Source of the DNA: Micromonospora inyonensis
GTDB taxonomy: Bacteria > Actinomycetota > Actinomycetes > Mycobacteriales > Micromonosporaceae
Reading direction: 5' to 3'
DNA length: 64,000 nucleotides
Assembly: GCF_900091415.1 (NCBI RefSeq)
Contig: NZ_FMHU01000002.1
Location: forward strand, 186,001-250,000
Shown here: positions 26,439-36,236 of the stretch, piece after piece
Position numbering within the stretch: position 1 is the first letter of the stretch
How the letters are laid out: every line of letters begins with the position of its first letter
The notes under the pieces: model-generated
Told to the model about the DNA's origin: nothing
Database searches by the model: none
Seen by the model: the letters and a program-made list of their open reading frames with translations, nothing else
Program-made: the position numbers and the translations under genes

Positions 26439-26705
26439 TCAGGCGGAGAGGGACTGCACGCGCTTGGCGATCGCGGACTTGCGGTTCGCGGCCTGGTTGG
26501 CGTGAATCACACCCTTGCTGGCGGCCTTGTCCAGCTTGCGCGACGCGTCGCGCATGAGCACGGCGGCCTTCTCGGTGTCGCCGGCGGCGACAGCCTCGTG
26601 GAACTTGCGGACGGCGGTCTTCAGCGACGACTTGACCGACTTGTTACGCAGCCGGCGCTTCTCGTTCTGCCGGTTGCGCTTGATCTGGGACTTGATGTTC
26701 GCCAC
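26439..26705 (-). CDS. rpsT: 30S ribosomal protein S20
   Basis: This 88-aa basic helical protein starts [22 protein letters not shown] (GTG start), the universal bS20 N-terminus, and ends [20 protein letters not shown]. The frame is open further upstream, but the start at 26705 is fixed by family alignment. It is transcribed opposite to holA, as in M. tuberculosis, with its own promoter and a hairpin-containing leader. Confidence 0.98.
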   Translation of the reverse strand: MANIKSQIKRNRQNEKRRLRNKSVKSSLKTAVRKFHEAVAAGDTEKAAVLMRDASRKLDKAASKGVIHANQAANRKSAIAKRVQSLSA

Positions 26706-26742
26706 GCGACAGCCTCGTCTTGATAGCTCGGATTTCGGTCTG

Positions 26743-26780
26743 CTTCGCGCGCGACGAGCATGCGTCATCGCTGCGCGAAG
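26743..26780 (-). other. Hairpin in the rpsT leader
   Basis: Arms of 8 bp (CTTCGCGC/GCGCGAAG, at 26743-26750 and 26773-26780) enclose a 22-nt loop with further partial pairing. It begins at about the predicted transcription start and lies 38 bp upstream of the rpsT start. It could serve as an autoregulatory S20 site, which is only a suggestion. Confidence 0.45.
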
Positions 26781-26784
26781 AGCC

Positions 26785-26813
26785 AGGTTACCAGGTCCCT
26801 CGGGACGAGCCAA
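26785..26813 (-). promoter_or_regulatory. Promoter of rpsT
   Basis: On the minus strand TTGGCT (26808-26813) and TAACCT (26785-26790) are 17 bp apart, a good match to a housekeeping-sigma promoter. The start would be near 26778, giving a leader of about 73 nt. Confidence 0.6.
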
Positions 26814-26942
26814 AACGGGCGTCGCTCCCGGCGTCGCCCCGACCCGGTCCGGGGTCGCCGCCCGTGCGTCGACACCCGGGGGCGGGTGCGGACACACCGT
26901 CCGGGGCCAGCCGCCGTCGACCTTCTCAGACCGGGTGTGCGC

Positions 26943-27953
26943 TCACCGTCCGGGTCGGCCCGTCCGGGGCCAGCCGTGCCGGTCGGCCAGCCAGTCGAGG
27001 GCGAGGCCACCACTGAACAGTCGGTGCGCGCGGACCTGCGGCGAGGCGGTGCCCGGAGCCGCGGTGGCGCCGGTGAGGTAGTAGCCGGACAGGGCCGCCA
27101 GAGCCGCGTCCAGCGCGTCGGGCGCCGCCCCGGCCGCCGCCGGATGGTCAGCGAAGAGGGCGTCCGCGTCGAGGCCGCTGCCGTACGCGGTGAGCAGCAG
27201 TCCGGCCAGGTCGAACCAGGCCGGTCCCTGGCAGAGCCAGGTCCAGTCGCAGAACCACGCCCGGCCGGAGTGGTCGATCAGCACGTTGTCCAGGCGCAGG
27301 TCGCCGTGGGCCAGCCCACCGGTCAGCGCGTACCCGGGCAGCAGAGACTCCAGCCGGACCAGTTCGGGCAGGACCTCCTCCCAGCCACCGGGGGTCGGCC
27401 GGGGTTCCCGCCCGGCGGCCACCTCACGCCACCAGGCGAGGTCGTCGCGAGCCAGGTCGGCCAGGCGGGGCAGGCCCACCGCGACGAGGTCGGCCGGGCG
27501 GTCGGCGAGCGCGGCGGCGACCTCGGCGTACCCGGCGAGCGTGGCGGTGAGGTCGGCGGCGGTCCACGGCAGCTGCGGCACCCGCCCGTCCACCGCGGTC
27601 AGCCCCACCGCGAACCAGCCGGCCGCCTCCAGCGTCCACCGGGGCCGGGGGACCGGCAGCCCGGCGGGGAGCCGGTCGAGGATGGCGGTCTCACGGCCGT
27701 ACCAGCCGACCAGGTGGGGCTGGTCGGCCGCCGACGCCGCCTTGACGAAGACCCGCCCGCCGTCGGCGGTCTCCAGCACCCCGGCGAAGCCCCGGGTGAA
27801 GCCAGCCGAGGCGACCCGTACCGACCGCACCGGTGCTCCGAGCCGCGCGGCCACCGCCCCGCGCAGCCCGGCCGGCAGTTCCGCCCAGGACGGACGCTCG
27901 GCGGTGGCCGCGTACGACACCGGGGGCAGCGAGACGGCGCGCATGACGTCCAT
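26943..27953 (-). CDS. Phosphotransferase family protein (APH-like kinase fold)
   Basis: This 336-aa protein has the kinase-like catalytic loop LAHGDLRLDNVLIDHSG and the DFG-equivalent WFCDWTWL, the APH/choline-kinase layout. The N-lobe contains VFVKAASAADQPHLVGWYGRE with the ATP-binding Lys. ATG at 27953 is used (ATG at 27944 is possible); the frame continues upstream over the neighbouring DUF4240 gene, which is not plausible. The substrate is unknown, and nothing nearby suggests aminoglycoside resistance. Confidence 0.82.
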   Translation of the reverse strand: MDVMRAVSLPPVSYAATAERPSWAELPAGLRGAVAARLGAPVRSVRVASAGFTRGFAGVLETADGGRVFVKAASAADQPHLVGWYGRETAILDRLPAGLPVPRPRWTLEAAGWFAVGLTAVDGRVPQLPWTAADLTATLAGYAEVAAALADRPADLVAVGLPRLADLARDDLAWWREVAAGREPRPTPGGWEEVLPELVRLESLLPGYALTGGLAHGDLRLDNVLIDHSGRAWFCDWTWLCQGPAWFDLAGLLLTAYGSGLDADALFADHPAAAGAAPDALDAALAALSGYYLTGATAAPGTASPQVRAHRLFSGGLALDWLADRHGWPRTGRPGR

Positions 27954-28086
27954 GGTGCCGCGCGACCGTGTCGTACTCCACGCGCACCGACCGTGGTCGT
28001 ACCGCTGGCCTGGCTCACCGACCGGCTCGCCGAGCTGTTCCCGGTGCCCCGCCGGTGACGGCACGGCTCTGTCAGACTGCCACCCC

Positions 28087-28623
28087 ATGAGGACCGACGA
28101 CTTCTGGCAGCTGATCGACCGGGCCCGGGAGGGTGCCGGCGGGGAGCCCGAGGCGGTCGCCGCCCCCGCGGTCGCCCTGCTCGCCGAGCGGGACCCGGAG
28201 GAGAACGTCGGGTACGCGCACCACCAGCGGCGGGTGCTGGCCGCCTCGTACCGGGTCGACCTCTGGGGCGCGGCGTACCTGATCAACGGCGGCGCCTCGG
28301 ACGACGGGTTCGAGTACTTCCGGGGTTGGCTGATGACCCAGGGCCGGGCGGTGTTCGCCCGGGCGGTCGCCGACCCGGACTCGCTGGCCGAACTGCCCCG
28401 GGTGCGCTCCGCCGCGCTCAGCGGCGAGGAGTTCGAGTGCGATGACATGCTGGCGGTGCCCTGGGAGGCGTACCGGAAGGCCACCGCGGCGGACCTGCCG
28501 ACGGACCGGGACCCGGTCGCCCCGCCCGACCTGAACGACTTCTGGGACTTCGACGACGAGGAAGAGGCCCACCGCCGGCTGCCCCGGCTGGCGGCCCTCT
28601 TCACCGAACCGCCCGCCGAGTGA
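28087..28623 (+). CDS. DUF4240 domain-containing protein
   Basis: This 178-aa protein begins MRTDDFWQLIDRARE, the hallmark of DUF4240, and contains WGAAYLINGGASDDGFEYFRGWLMTQGR, the most conserved block of the family. The C-terminus is acidic (NDFWDFDDEEEAHRRLPRL). Function is unknown. ATG at 28087 starts at the conserved N-terminus. It is divergent from the phosphotransferase gene and followed by a copy of the dispersed palindrome family. Confidence 0.88.
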   Translation: MRTDDFWQLIDRAREGAGGEPEAVAAPAVALLAERDPEENVGYAHHQRRVLAASYRVDLWGAAYLINGGASDDGFEYFRGWLMTQGRAVFARAVADPDSLAELPRVRSAALSGEEFECDDMLAVPWEAYRKATAADLPTDRDPVAPPDLNDFWDFDDEEEAHRRLPRLAALFTEPPAE

Positions 28624-28663
28624 CCACCCCGCCCGTCCGTACGCCTGGCCGGCGGCCCGCTGA

Positions 28664-28724
28664 GGTGGTAGCAGGGGACCCCTGCTCATCACCACGTGGT
28701 AGCAGGGGACCCCTGCTACCACGT
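28664..28724. repeat. Dispersed palindrome, copy A
   Basis: Two palindromic units lie side by side: one at 28664-28690 and a perfect 31-bp palindrome at 28694-28724 (arms ACGTGGTAGCAGGGG). They share the GCAGGGGACCCCTGC core with three other sites in the window. The repeat sits between the DUF4240 stop and lepA and may also terminate transcription. Confidence 0.8.
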
Positions 28725-28836
28725 GAGGGGGAGGGCGTGGAGGAGCGCTCCGACCGCGTCCGGGAAGACGTGGGAGCATAGAGGGGGCCGGCGTCACGCC
28801 GGCCTGCTCACGTCACGCCGACCAGAACGGACCGCT

Positions 28837-30717
<1,881 letters not shown>

Positions 30718-30801
30718 CCCCGGACGATCACTCTCCGTATCGAAGCTGCGGATCGAATCGACCCGCGCGGAGCGCTCTGCGGGCCGCCCGGCCCTGCGTC
30801 C

Positions 30802-30831
30802 CGCGTACCGGAAGGAATTTTCCGGTACGCG
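30802..30831 (+). terminator. Hairpin after lepA
   Basis: CGCGTACCGGAA at 30802-30813 pairs perfectly with 30820-30831, with a 6-nt loop, 85 bp after the stop. No T-tract. Confidence 0.6.
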
Positions 30832-30946
30832 CCCGGCGCGGGAAAGGGCGGCCCGGCCCCTTCCTGACCTGCGGCTTTGTCGCGCTCTCAGGTAGTTCTC
30901 AGGTTGCCCCCGGTCGGGCCTCGGTGCCGGATGTCCGGTTGTGCCG

Positions 30947-30972
30947 GTTTGAGATTTCGGCGCCCCGGGAAC
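30947..30972 (+). promoter_or_regulatory. Possible SigB/SigF-type promoter of the GlsB-like gene
   Basis: GTTT at 30947-30950 and GGGAAC at 30967-30972 are 16 bp apart; the consensus is GTTT-N14-16-GGGTAT, so the -10 is imperfect. A stress-sigma promoter would fit a GlsB/YeaQ-type gene. Confidence 0.3.
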
Positions 30973-31029
30973 TTAGCGGTCACGACAGGAACGACACACC
31001 TCGTGACAACACATTGGAGGAGGGCGACC

Positions 31030-31314
31030 GTGGAGCTCACCGTCTGGGGAATCATCACTGCGCTCATCGTTGGTCTCATCGTCGGCGCGCTCGGCCGTCT
31101 GGTCGTCCCGGGCCGGCAGAACATGCCGATCTGGCTGCACATGCTGATCGGTGTCGGTGCCGCGCTGCTGGGCACGATCGTGGCGCGGGCCACCGGGGTC
31201 GCGGACACCCGCGGCGTCGACTGGTTCGAGCTGCTGTTCCAGGTCGCCTTCGCCGCCATCGGCGTCGCGCTGGTCGCCGGTGCCGGTCGTCGTCGCCACG
31301 TCACGCACCGGTAA
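31030..31314 (+). CDS. GlsB/YeaQ/YmgE family stress-response membrane protein
   Basis: This 94-aa protein has three hydrophobic helices with glycine zippers: ITALIVGLIVGALGRLVVPG, then MLIGVGAALLGTIVARATG, then a third near LLFQVAFAAIGVALVAGAG. This is the typical transglycosylase-associated protein layout. Family members are small inner-membrane proteins induced by stress; no enzymatic role is established. GTG at 31030 has GGAGGAGGG 5 bp upstream. It is monocistronic, with a perfect terminator after it. Confidence 0.88.
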   Translation: MELTVWGIITALIVGLIVGALGRLVVPGRQNMPIWLHMLIGVGAALLGTIVARATGVADTRGVDWFELLFQVAFAAIGVALVAGAGRRRHVTHR

Positions 31315-31335
31315 CCCCCCACACGAGCACCCGCG

Positions 31336-31368
31336 AAGGGGCGCCCGGCCATCGGCCGGGCGCCCCTT
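31336..31368 (+). terminator. Terminator after the GlsB-like gene
   Basis: A perfect 15-bp stem (31336-31350 with 31354-31368) has a 3-nt loop ATC. A pyrimidine-rich stretch follows. Confidence 0.75.
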
Positions 31369-31403
31369 CCGTCTGTTGTACGTTCGCTGCTCGGCCACCC
31401 CTG

Positions 31404-31423
31404 TCGTAAAGGAATTTTACCGA
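31404..31423. promoter_or_regulatory. Possible operator of the sugar ABC operon
   Basis: GTAAA at 31406-31410 and TTTAC at 31416-31420 form an inverted repeat with a 5-bp spacer in an AT-rich patch 52 bp upstream of the start. It resembles a repressor site but matches no known consensus with certainty. Confidence 0.3.
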
Positions 31424-31474
31424 CTATGGTGCGGCGGAGAAGGTTTGTGCCAGACGGCGCGAGGGAGAAGTGGC

Positions 31475-32764
31475 GTGAACAGGTGGAAACGGCTGGCCCC
31501 GGTCACCGCCGTCGTGGCCTCGGCCGCGATGGTGATCGCCGGCTGCGGTGGCTCCGGCGAGGCCGAGTCAGTCGACAACAGCACGTTGACGGTCTGGATG
31601 ATGGGCGAGGGAAGCGAGGCACAGACCGCCTTCCTCGACGGCGTCGAGGCCGAGTTCAAGAAGAAGCACCCCGACACCGACGTGGTGGTCCAGTACATCC
31701 CGTGGCTCGAGGCGCCGAAGAAGTTCCAGGCCGCGCTCGCCGGTGGCGAAGGACCGGACATCACCGAGCTGGGCAACACCGAGACGCAGGGCTGGGCCGC
31801 GCAGGAGGCGCTGGCCGACCTCAGCGGCCGGATGGACGGCTGGGCCGACGGCAAGGACATCCTGCCCGACCTGGTGCGCAACGCGCAGCTCAACGGCAAG
31901 CAGTACGGCTTGCCGTGGTACGCGGGCGTGCGGGCGATGTACTACCGCACCGACTGGTTCGCCGAGGCCGGCGTCCAGCCGCCGACGACCTGGGACCAGC
32001 TCGTCGCCGCCGCCAAGGCGGTCCAGGCCAAGAAGCCCGACACCTACGGCATCGCCCTGCCGGGCAACTCCGAGCTGCCTTTCTACTCGTTCCTCTGGAG
32101 TACCGGGGCGGAGATCGCCACCAAGCAGGGCGACACCTGGAAGTCCGGCTACAACACCCCGGAGGCCCAGAAGGCGGTCAAGTTCTGGACCGACATGGTG
32201 ACCGTGCACAAGGTGGCCCCGCCGGCCGCCGCAGGCTGGAACGAGATCGACGCCCGGACCCAGTTCGCCACCGGCAAGGCGGCGATGGCGTTCGGCGGCA
32301 GCTGGCAGCAGGGCGCCATCAAGAAGGACAACCCCGAGATCGAGAAGGTCTGGGGCACCTTCCCCATCCCCGGCCCGGACGGCAAGCCGGCTCCGGCCTT
32401 CGCCGGTGGCTCGGACCTGGCGGTCTGGGAGGACAGTGAGCGCAAGGACCTCGCCTGGGACTACCTCACCGTGCTGCTGAACAAGAAGAACTCCAAGACC
32501 TTCGCCGACAGCCTGGGCTTCTTCCCGGTCTACCAGGACCTGGTGACCGGCGGTGGGTACGCCAACGACAAGGTGATGGCGGCGTTCGCCATCACGCTCC
32601 AGAACACCAAGCTCACGCCGCTCACCCCCAAGTGGGTGGAGGTCAGCCGGACCAAGACGGTGACCCAGGCGATGAACAGCTCGGTGATCAAGGGCCAGAA
32701 GACGGTGGAACAGGCCACCGCCGAAGCGGCGGCCGAGATGGAAAGCATCCTCAACGCCAAGTGA
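31475..32764 (+). CDS. Sugar ABC transporter substrate-binding lipoprotein
   Basis: This 429-aa protein begins with a lipoprotein signal (KRLAPVTAVVASAAMVIAGC), the Cys being near residue 24, so it is tethered outside the membrane. The mature part is an SBP_bac_1 family binding protein: LTVWMMGEGSEAQTAFLDGV, GGEGPDITELGNTETQGWAA, YGLPWYAGVRAMYYRTDWF and the C-lobe motif GKAAMAFGGSWQ. The ligand is probably a mono- or oligosaccharide and is not otherwise determinable. GTG at 31475 follows GAGGGAGA. Its stop overlaps the first permease gene (GTGA). Confidence 0.93.
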   Translation: MNRWKRLAPVTAVVASAAMVIAGCGGSGEAESVDNSTLTVWMMGEGSEAQTAFLDGVEAEFKKKHPDTDVVVQYIPWLEAPKKFQAALAGGEGPDITELGNTETQGWAAQEALADLSGRMDGWADGKDILPDLVRNAQLNGKQYGLPWYAGVRAMYYRTDWFAEAGVQPPTTWDQLVAAAKAVQAKKPDTYGIALPGNSELPFYSFLWSTGAEIATKQGDTWKSGYNTPEAQKAVKFWTDMVTVHKVAPPAAAGWNEIDARTQFATGKAAMAFGGSWQQGAIKKDNPEIEKVWGTFPIPGPDGKPAPAFAGGSDLAVWEDSERKDLAWDYLTVLLNKKNSKTFADSLGFFPVYQDLVTGGGYANDKVMAAFAITLQNTKLTPLTPKWVEVSRTKTVTQAMNSSVIKGQKTVEQATAEAAAEMESILNAK

Positions 32765-33744
32765 GCACGCTGACCGACACACCGAAGGCCGCCGCCGCGC
32801 GGGAGACCCCCGCGCGGCGGCGGCCCCGGGTGGACCGCCTGCCGTACCTGCTGCTCCTGCCCTGCCTGGCGATCATCGCCGTGCTGCTGCTCTGGCCGCT
32901 CGGCCAAGTGGTGTGGATGTCGTTCCACAAGCTGAACAACGTCCGCCAGCTACGTGGCGACCGGGAATGGCCGTGGATCGGACTGGAGAACTACGTCCAG
33001 ATCCTCAGTGATCCGTTCTTCCGGACGGTGCTGCGCAACACCGTGCTCTTCGCGGTGGCCAACGTGGCGCTGACGATGATCCTGGGCACCCTGGTCGGGC
33101 TCCTGCTCAACCGGCTGGGCAAGCGGATGGCGACCTTCGTCGGCAGCTGCGTGATGCTCGCCTGGGCCACCCCGGCGCTGACCGGCACCATCGTCTGGAA
33201 GTGGATCTTCGACGACACCAGCGGTCTGGTCACGTGGCTGTTCAACGCGTTGCCGGACGGGCTGTCCCAGGCGCTCTTCGGCCGCACCGACTGGACCGGC
33301 TACGGCTGGTTCAACTCGCCGCTGCTCTTCTTCACCATCCTCACCCTGGTGGTGGTCTGGCACTCGTTCCCGTTCATCGCGGTCAGCGTGCTCGCCGGGC
33401 TGAAGAGCGTACCCAGCGAGCTGCACGAGGCCGCCCGGGTGGACGGGGCCGGACCGTGGCGGGTCTTCTGGAAGGTCACCTTCCCGCTGCTGCGGCCGGT
33501 CTTCGGCATCCTGATCGTGCTCTCCACCATCTGGGACTTCAAGGTCTTCACCCAGCAGTTCGTGCTGGCCGGCGGCACCCAGGACCGGCCGACGTTCATG
33601 CTCTCCATTTACTCGTACGCGGAGGCGTTCTCGCCACCGCCGAAGTACGGCCTGGGCGCGGCCATCGCGGTGATCCTCACCCTGATCCTGCTCGTGGTGA
33701 CCGGCCTCTACGTCCGTATGGTGCTCAAGCAGGAGGAGGAGTGA
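32761..33744 (+). CDS. Sugar ABC transporter permease (MalF-like)
   Basis: This 327-aa inner-membrane protein has six predicted helices, starting with YLLLLPCLAIIAVLLLWPLG. The EAA loop ELHEAARVDGAGPWRVFWKV, which docks the ATPase, is near residue 222. GTG at 32761 overlaps the substrate-binding gene stop by 4 bp. It pairs with the MalG-like permease 1 bp downstream. No ATPase is encoded in the operon. Confidence 0.93.
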   Translation: MSTLTDTPKAAAARETPARRRPRVDRLPYLLLLPCLAIIAVLLLWPLGQVVWMSFHKLNNVRQLRGDREWPWIGLENYVQILSDPFFRTVLRNTVLFAVANVALTMILGTLVGLLLNRLGKRMATFVGSCVMLAWATPALTGTIVWKWIFDDTSGLVTWLFNALPDGLSQALFGRTDWTGYGWFNSPLLFFTILTLVVVWHSFPFIAVSVLAGLKSVPSELHEAARVDGAGPWRVFWKVTFPLLRPVFGILIVLSTIWDFKVFTQQFVLAGGTQDRPTFMLSIYSYAEAFSPPPKYGLGAAIAVILTLILLVVTGLYVRMVLKQEEE

Positions 33745-34589
33745 TGCGCGGCACGCTCGTGAAGCGGATCGCCCTCAACGGCGCCGGGCTGCTGGTGGCG
33801 CTCTTCGCCGCGTTCCCCGTCTACTGGATGATCGCGACGTCGCTGAAGCCGAACCGGGAGATCTTCTCCTCGACGCCGCGACCGGTGCCGACCGAGCCGA
33901 CGCTCGCCCACTACAAGAGCATCCTCACCGGCAACCTGATCCCCGGCGTCAGCTTCGCTGACTTCCTCCTGAACAGCGTGCTGGTGGCCGGGGCGACCGT
34001 GCTGCTCAGCGGTCTGGTGGCGCTGCTCGCCGCCACCGCGGTGGCCCGGTTCCGGTTCAAGCTGCGGACCAGCTTCCTGATCATGCTGCTGGTGGTGCAG
34101 ATGATCCCGCTGGAGGCGCTGGTCATCCCGCTGTTCCTGATGATCCAGCGGCTGGGGCTCTACAACACGCTGCCCAGCCTGATCCTCACCTACCTCGGCT
34201 TCTCGTTGCCGTTCGCGGTCTGGATGCTGCGGGGCTTCGTGGCGGCCGTGCCCAAGGAACTGGAGGAGGCGGCCGCGATCGACGGGGCCAGCCGGGCGCA
34301 GATCTTCCGCAAGGTCCTCTTCCCGCTGGTCGCACCCGGTCTGGTGGCGACCAGCATCTTCTCCTTCATCACCGCCTGGAACGAACTGATCTTCGCGTTG
34401 ACCTTCATCAACGACCAGGACCGGTACACGCTCCCGGTGGCGATGACGTTCTTCTTCGGCCGGGACGACACGGCGTGGGGCCCGGTGATGGCCGCCTCCA
34501 CGATCTTCACCCTGCCGGTGATCATCTTCTTCCTGCTGGTCCAGCGTCGGATGGTCTCCGGCCTGGTGGCGGGTGCGGTCAAGGGCTGA
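33744..34589 (+). CDS. Sugar ABC transporter permease (MalG-like)
   Basis: This 281-aa protein has six predicted helices, with the EAA loop ELEEAAAIDGASRAQIFRKV near residue 170 and the family N-terminus VALFAAFPVYWMIATSLKP. ATG at 33744 overlaps the stop of the preceding permease by 1 bp (TGATG). The stop codon lies inside the left arm of palindrome copy B, so termination of translation and transcription are close together. The three-gene operon probably uses a shared ATPase encoded elsewhere. Confidence 0.93.
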   Translation: MRGTLVKRIALNGAGLLVALFAAFPVYWMIATSLKPNREIFSSTPRPVPTEPTLAHYKSILTGNLIPGVSFADFLLNSVLVAGATVLLSGLVALLAATAVARFRFKLRTSFLIMLLVVQMIPLEALVIPLFLMIQRLGLYNTLPSLILTYLGFSLPFAVWMLRGFVAAVPKELEEAAAIDGASRAQIFRKVLFPLVAPGLVATSIFSFITAWNELIFALTFINDQDRYTLPVAMTFFFGRDDTAWGPVMAASTIFTLPVIIFFLLVQRRMVSGLVAGAVKG

Positions 34590-34659
34590 GGTTGGTAGCA
34601 GGGGCCCCTTGTTACCGCTTTTTGTGGAGCAGGGGACCCCTGCAACCACCTCAGCCCTT
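34581..34659. repeat. Dispersed palindrome, copy B (minus orientation), also a likely terminator
   Basis: The core lies at 34594-34644 and, read on the minus strand, matches copies C and D including the CAAAAAGCGGTAACA linker. The outer arms AAGGGCTGAGGT (34581-34592) and ACCTCAGCCCTT (34648-34659) pair perfectly, and the left one contains the permease stop codon (34587-34589). The whole can fold into one long hairpin. Confidence 0.85.
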
Positions 34660-34682
34660 GACCGGGCCATCTCCGAAAGGGC

Positions 34683-35453
34683 TCAGGAGAAGCGTTCGAC
34701 CGTGACCGGGATCAGCCCCCGTAGGCGGAGCGCCGTGGTCAGCTCGCGCAGCACCGGTCGTACGCCGTCGTCCCGGCGGGTCGCCAGGTCGACGGTCAGA
34801 TCCAGGCAGTACGCGCCGACCAGGCCGATCCGGCGCAGGTCCCAGCGGAAGACGTCGGCCCCGATCCGACGGCGGGCGGTGCCGAGAACGCCACCCGCCC
34901 GAGCCGGGTCGGCACCCGTCATCGACCACTCCGCCGCCAACTGGGCGAGATCGTCCGGATCCAGCTCGTTGGCGAACAGCACCCGGTAGACCCGGGTGCT
35001 GTGGAAACCCGGGGTGGGCCGCTCCCGGTCCAGCAGTAGCGGGGCTGACGCCGGGCGGGTATCCCCGGCGCGCAGGTGACCGCGCAGGGTCGCCTCGTCC
35101 GGAAGCGTGACGCCGCCGAGCTCACGGTAGACGACCTCGACCCGGTGGCGGGGCACCCCGACGACCCGTTCGCGCAGCTCCGGGTCGGCCCGGATGCTCC
35201 GACTGAGCGTCGGTGACGTCCACCAGCCCGGCCCGTCCGGCGTCCACGCGGCGCTGTCCACCCGGACCAGCGAGTGGTCCGCGCCGAACCGGAACTCCTC
35301 GACGACGATGCCCTCGGGCGACGCCTCCCGCCCGTCCGGTCGTCGAGGGCGGACCAGATAGTAGTCAAGGGCAGGCTCGGCGGGCCGGGGCCGTCGGACG
35401 GGCACCGCCGGTCGGTGAGCCGCTCCACTGCCTTCGGTACGGGACATCGCCAC
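34683..35453 (-). CDS. Hypothetical protein
   Basis: This protein of about 256 aa is not recognised. It has regular secondary-structure alternation, no membrane segment and no signal peptide. Blocks include GIVVEEFRFGADHSLVRVDSA, FHSTRVYRVLFANELDPDDL and the C-terminal RWDLRRIGLVGAYCLDLTVD. Three in-frame starts are possible: GTG 35471, GTG 35453 and ATG 35447. GTG 35453 is chosen because GAGAAT on the minus strand ends exactly 6 bp upstream, as in other probable leaderless genes. It is divergent from the MOSC gene and ends near palindrome B. Confidence 0.65.
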   Translation of the reverse strand: MAMSRTEGSGAAHRPAVPVRRPRPAEPALDYYLVRPRRPDGREASPEGIVVEEFRFGADHSLVRVDSAAWTPDGPGWWTSPTLSRSIRADPELRERVVGVPRHRVEVVYRELGGVTLPDEATLRGHLRAGDTRPASAPLLLDRERPTPGFHSTRVYRVLFANELDPDDLAQLAAEWSMTGADPARAGGVLGTARRRIGADVFRWDLRRIGLVGAYCLDLTVDLATRRDDGVRPVLRELTTALRLRGLIPVTVERFS

Positions 35454-35520
35454 ATGCGCATTCTCGGCCACGGCGGTTCCGCCGCCGGAAACGACTCGCC
35501 AGCCGCCCCCGGTCTGGTCG

Positions 35521-35526
35521 TAGGCT
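35521..35526 (+). promoter_or_regulatory. -10 element of a probable leaderless promoter (MOSC gene)
   Basis: TAGGCT ends 7 bp before the ATG at 35534. Confidence 0.45.
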
Positions 35527-35533
35527 GACCGGC

Positions 35534-36181
35534 ATGACGGGGAGGTTGGTTTCGGTGAACCTCGCGGTGATCACCGAGGCGGAGTGGGCCGGGGACGCCA
35601 GCGGGCGCAGCGGCATCGACAAGCGGCCGGCGGCCGGGCGGGTACCGGTCCGGGTCGACGGGGTGGTCGGCGACTTCATCGCCGAACGGGCTGTCCACGG
35701 CGGCCCGGACCAAGCGGTGTACGCGTACGGCGTGGAGGACGCCGAGTGGTGGGCGGCGGAGCTGGATCGGGCCGTGCCACCGGGCCGTTTCGGCGAAAAC
35801 CTCAGCACCCTCGGGGTGGACGTGACCGGGGCGGTGATCGGCGAAGAATGGGCGGTCGGGTCCGCGTTGCTCCAGGTCACCAAGCCGCGTACGCCCTGCC
35901 GGACGTTCGCCGGGTTCTGGGGCGTACCGGATCTGATCAAGCGGTTCGGCGCGCGGGCGGCGCCCGGGGCGTACCTGCGGGTGCTCCGGGAGGGCGAGGT
36001 CGGTGCCGACGACCCGGTCGAGGTGCGAGAACGCCCGGCGCACGGCGTCACCGTCGGCGAGGTGTTCCGGGCACTGCACCGGGAGCCGGAACTGCTGCCC
36101 CGGCTGCTCGACGCGCCGGACCTGCCCGAGTCGATCCGGGAGAAGGCCCGCCGTCGACTGGGCGTCGCCGGCCCGAGGTGA
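35534..36181 (+). CDS. MOSC domain-containing protein (YiiM-like)
   Basis: This 215-aa protein has the YiiM/MOSC layout: GRLVSVNLAVI at the start, GDFIAERAVHGGPDQAVYAYG, GRFGENLSTLGVD and the conserved Cys in VTKPRTPCRTFAGFWG, which would carry the sulfur or bind molybdenum cofactor. Family members act on N-hydroxylated or sulfur-containing substrates with Moco. The start is supported by TAGGCT 7 bp upstream. The stop codon TGA (36179-36181) is inside the left arm of palindrome copy C. Confidence 0.88.
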   Translation: MTGRLVSVNLAVITEAEWAGDASGRSGIDKRPAAGRVPVRVDGVVGDFIAERAVHGGPDQAVYAYGVEDAEWWAAELDRAVPPGRFGENLSTLGVDVTGAVIGEEWAVGSALLQVTKPRTPCRTFAGFWGVPDLIKRFGARAAPGAYLRVLREGEVGADDPVEVRERPAHGVTVGEVFRALHREPELLPRLLDAPDLPESIREKARRRLGVAGPR

Positions 36182-36236
36182 CTGCAGGGGTCCCCTGCTA
36201 CACAAAAAGCGGTAACAAGGGGCCCCTGCAGTCACC
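36177..36236. repeat. Dispersed palindrome, copy C
   Basis: The outer arms GGTGACTGCAGGGG (36177-36190) and CCCCTGCAGTCACC (36223-36236) pair perfectly over 14 bp. The interior carries the family linker with CAAAAAGCGGTAACA and a second GGGGCCCC half. The left arm contains the MOSC stop codon. The right arm runs into the tandem repeat that follows. Confidence 0.85.

Larger units (their letters stand above)
30718..31029. other. Intergenic region between lepA and the GlsB-like gene
   Basis: This 312-bp gap contains a hairpin (30802-30831), a possible stress-sigma promoter (30947-30972) and a strong ribosome binding site (GGAGGAGGG at 31017-31025). No ORF or RNA gene is recognised. Confidence 0.5.

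Noticed and set aside
26943..27953. Aminoglycoside resistance gene
   Set aside because: Only the general kinase-like fold is visible; no resistance-specific similarity or context, so it was called a phosphotransferase of unknown substrate.
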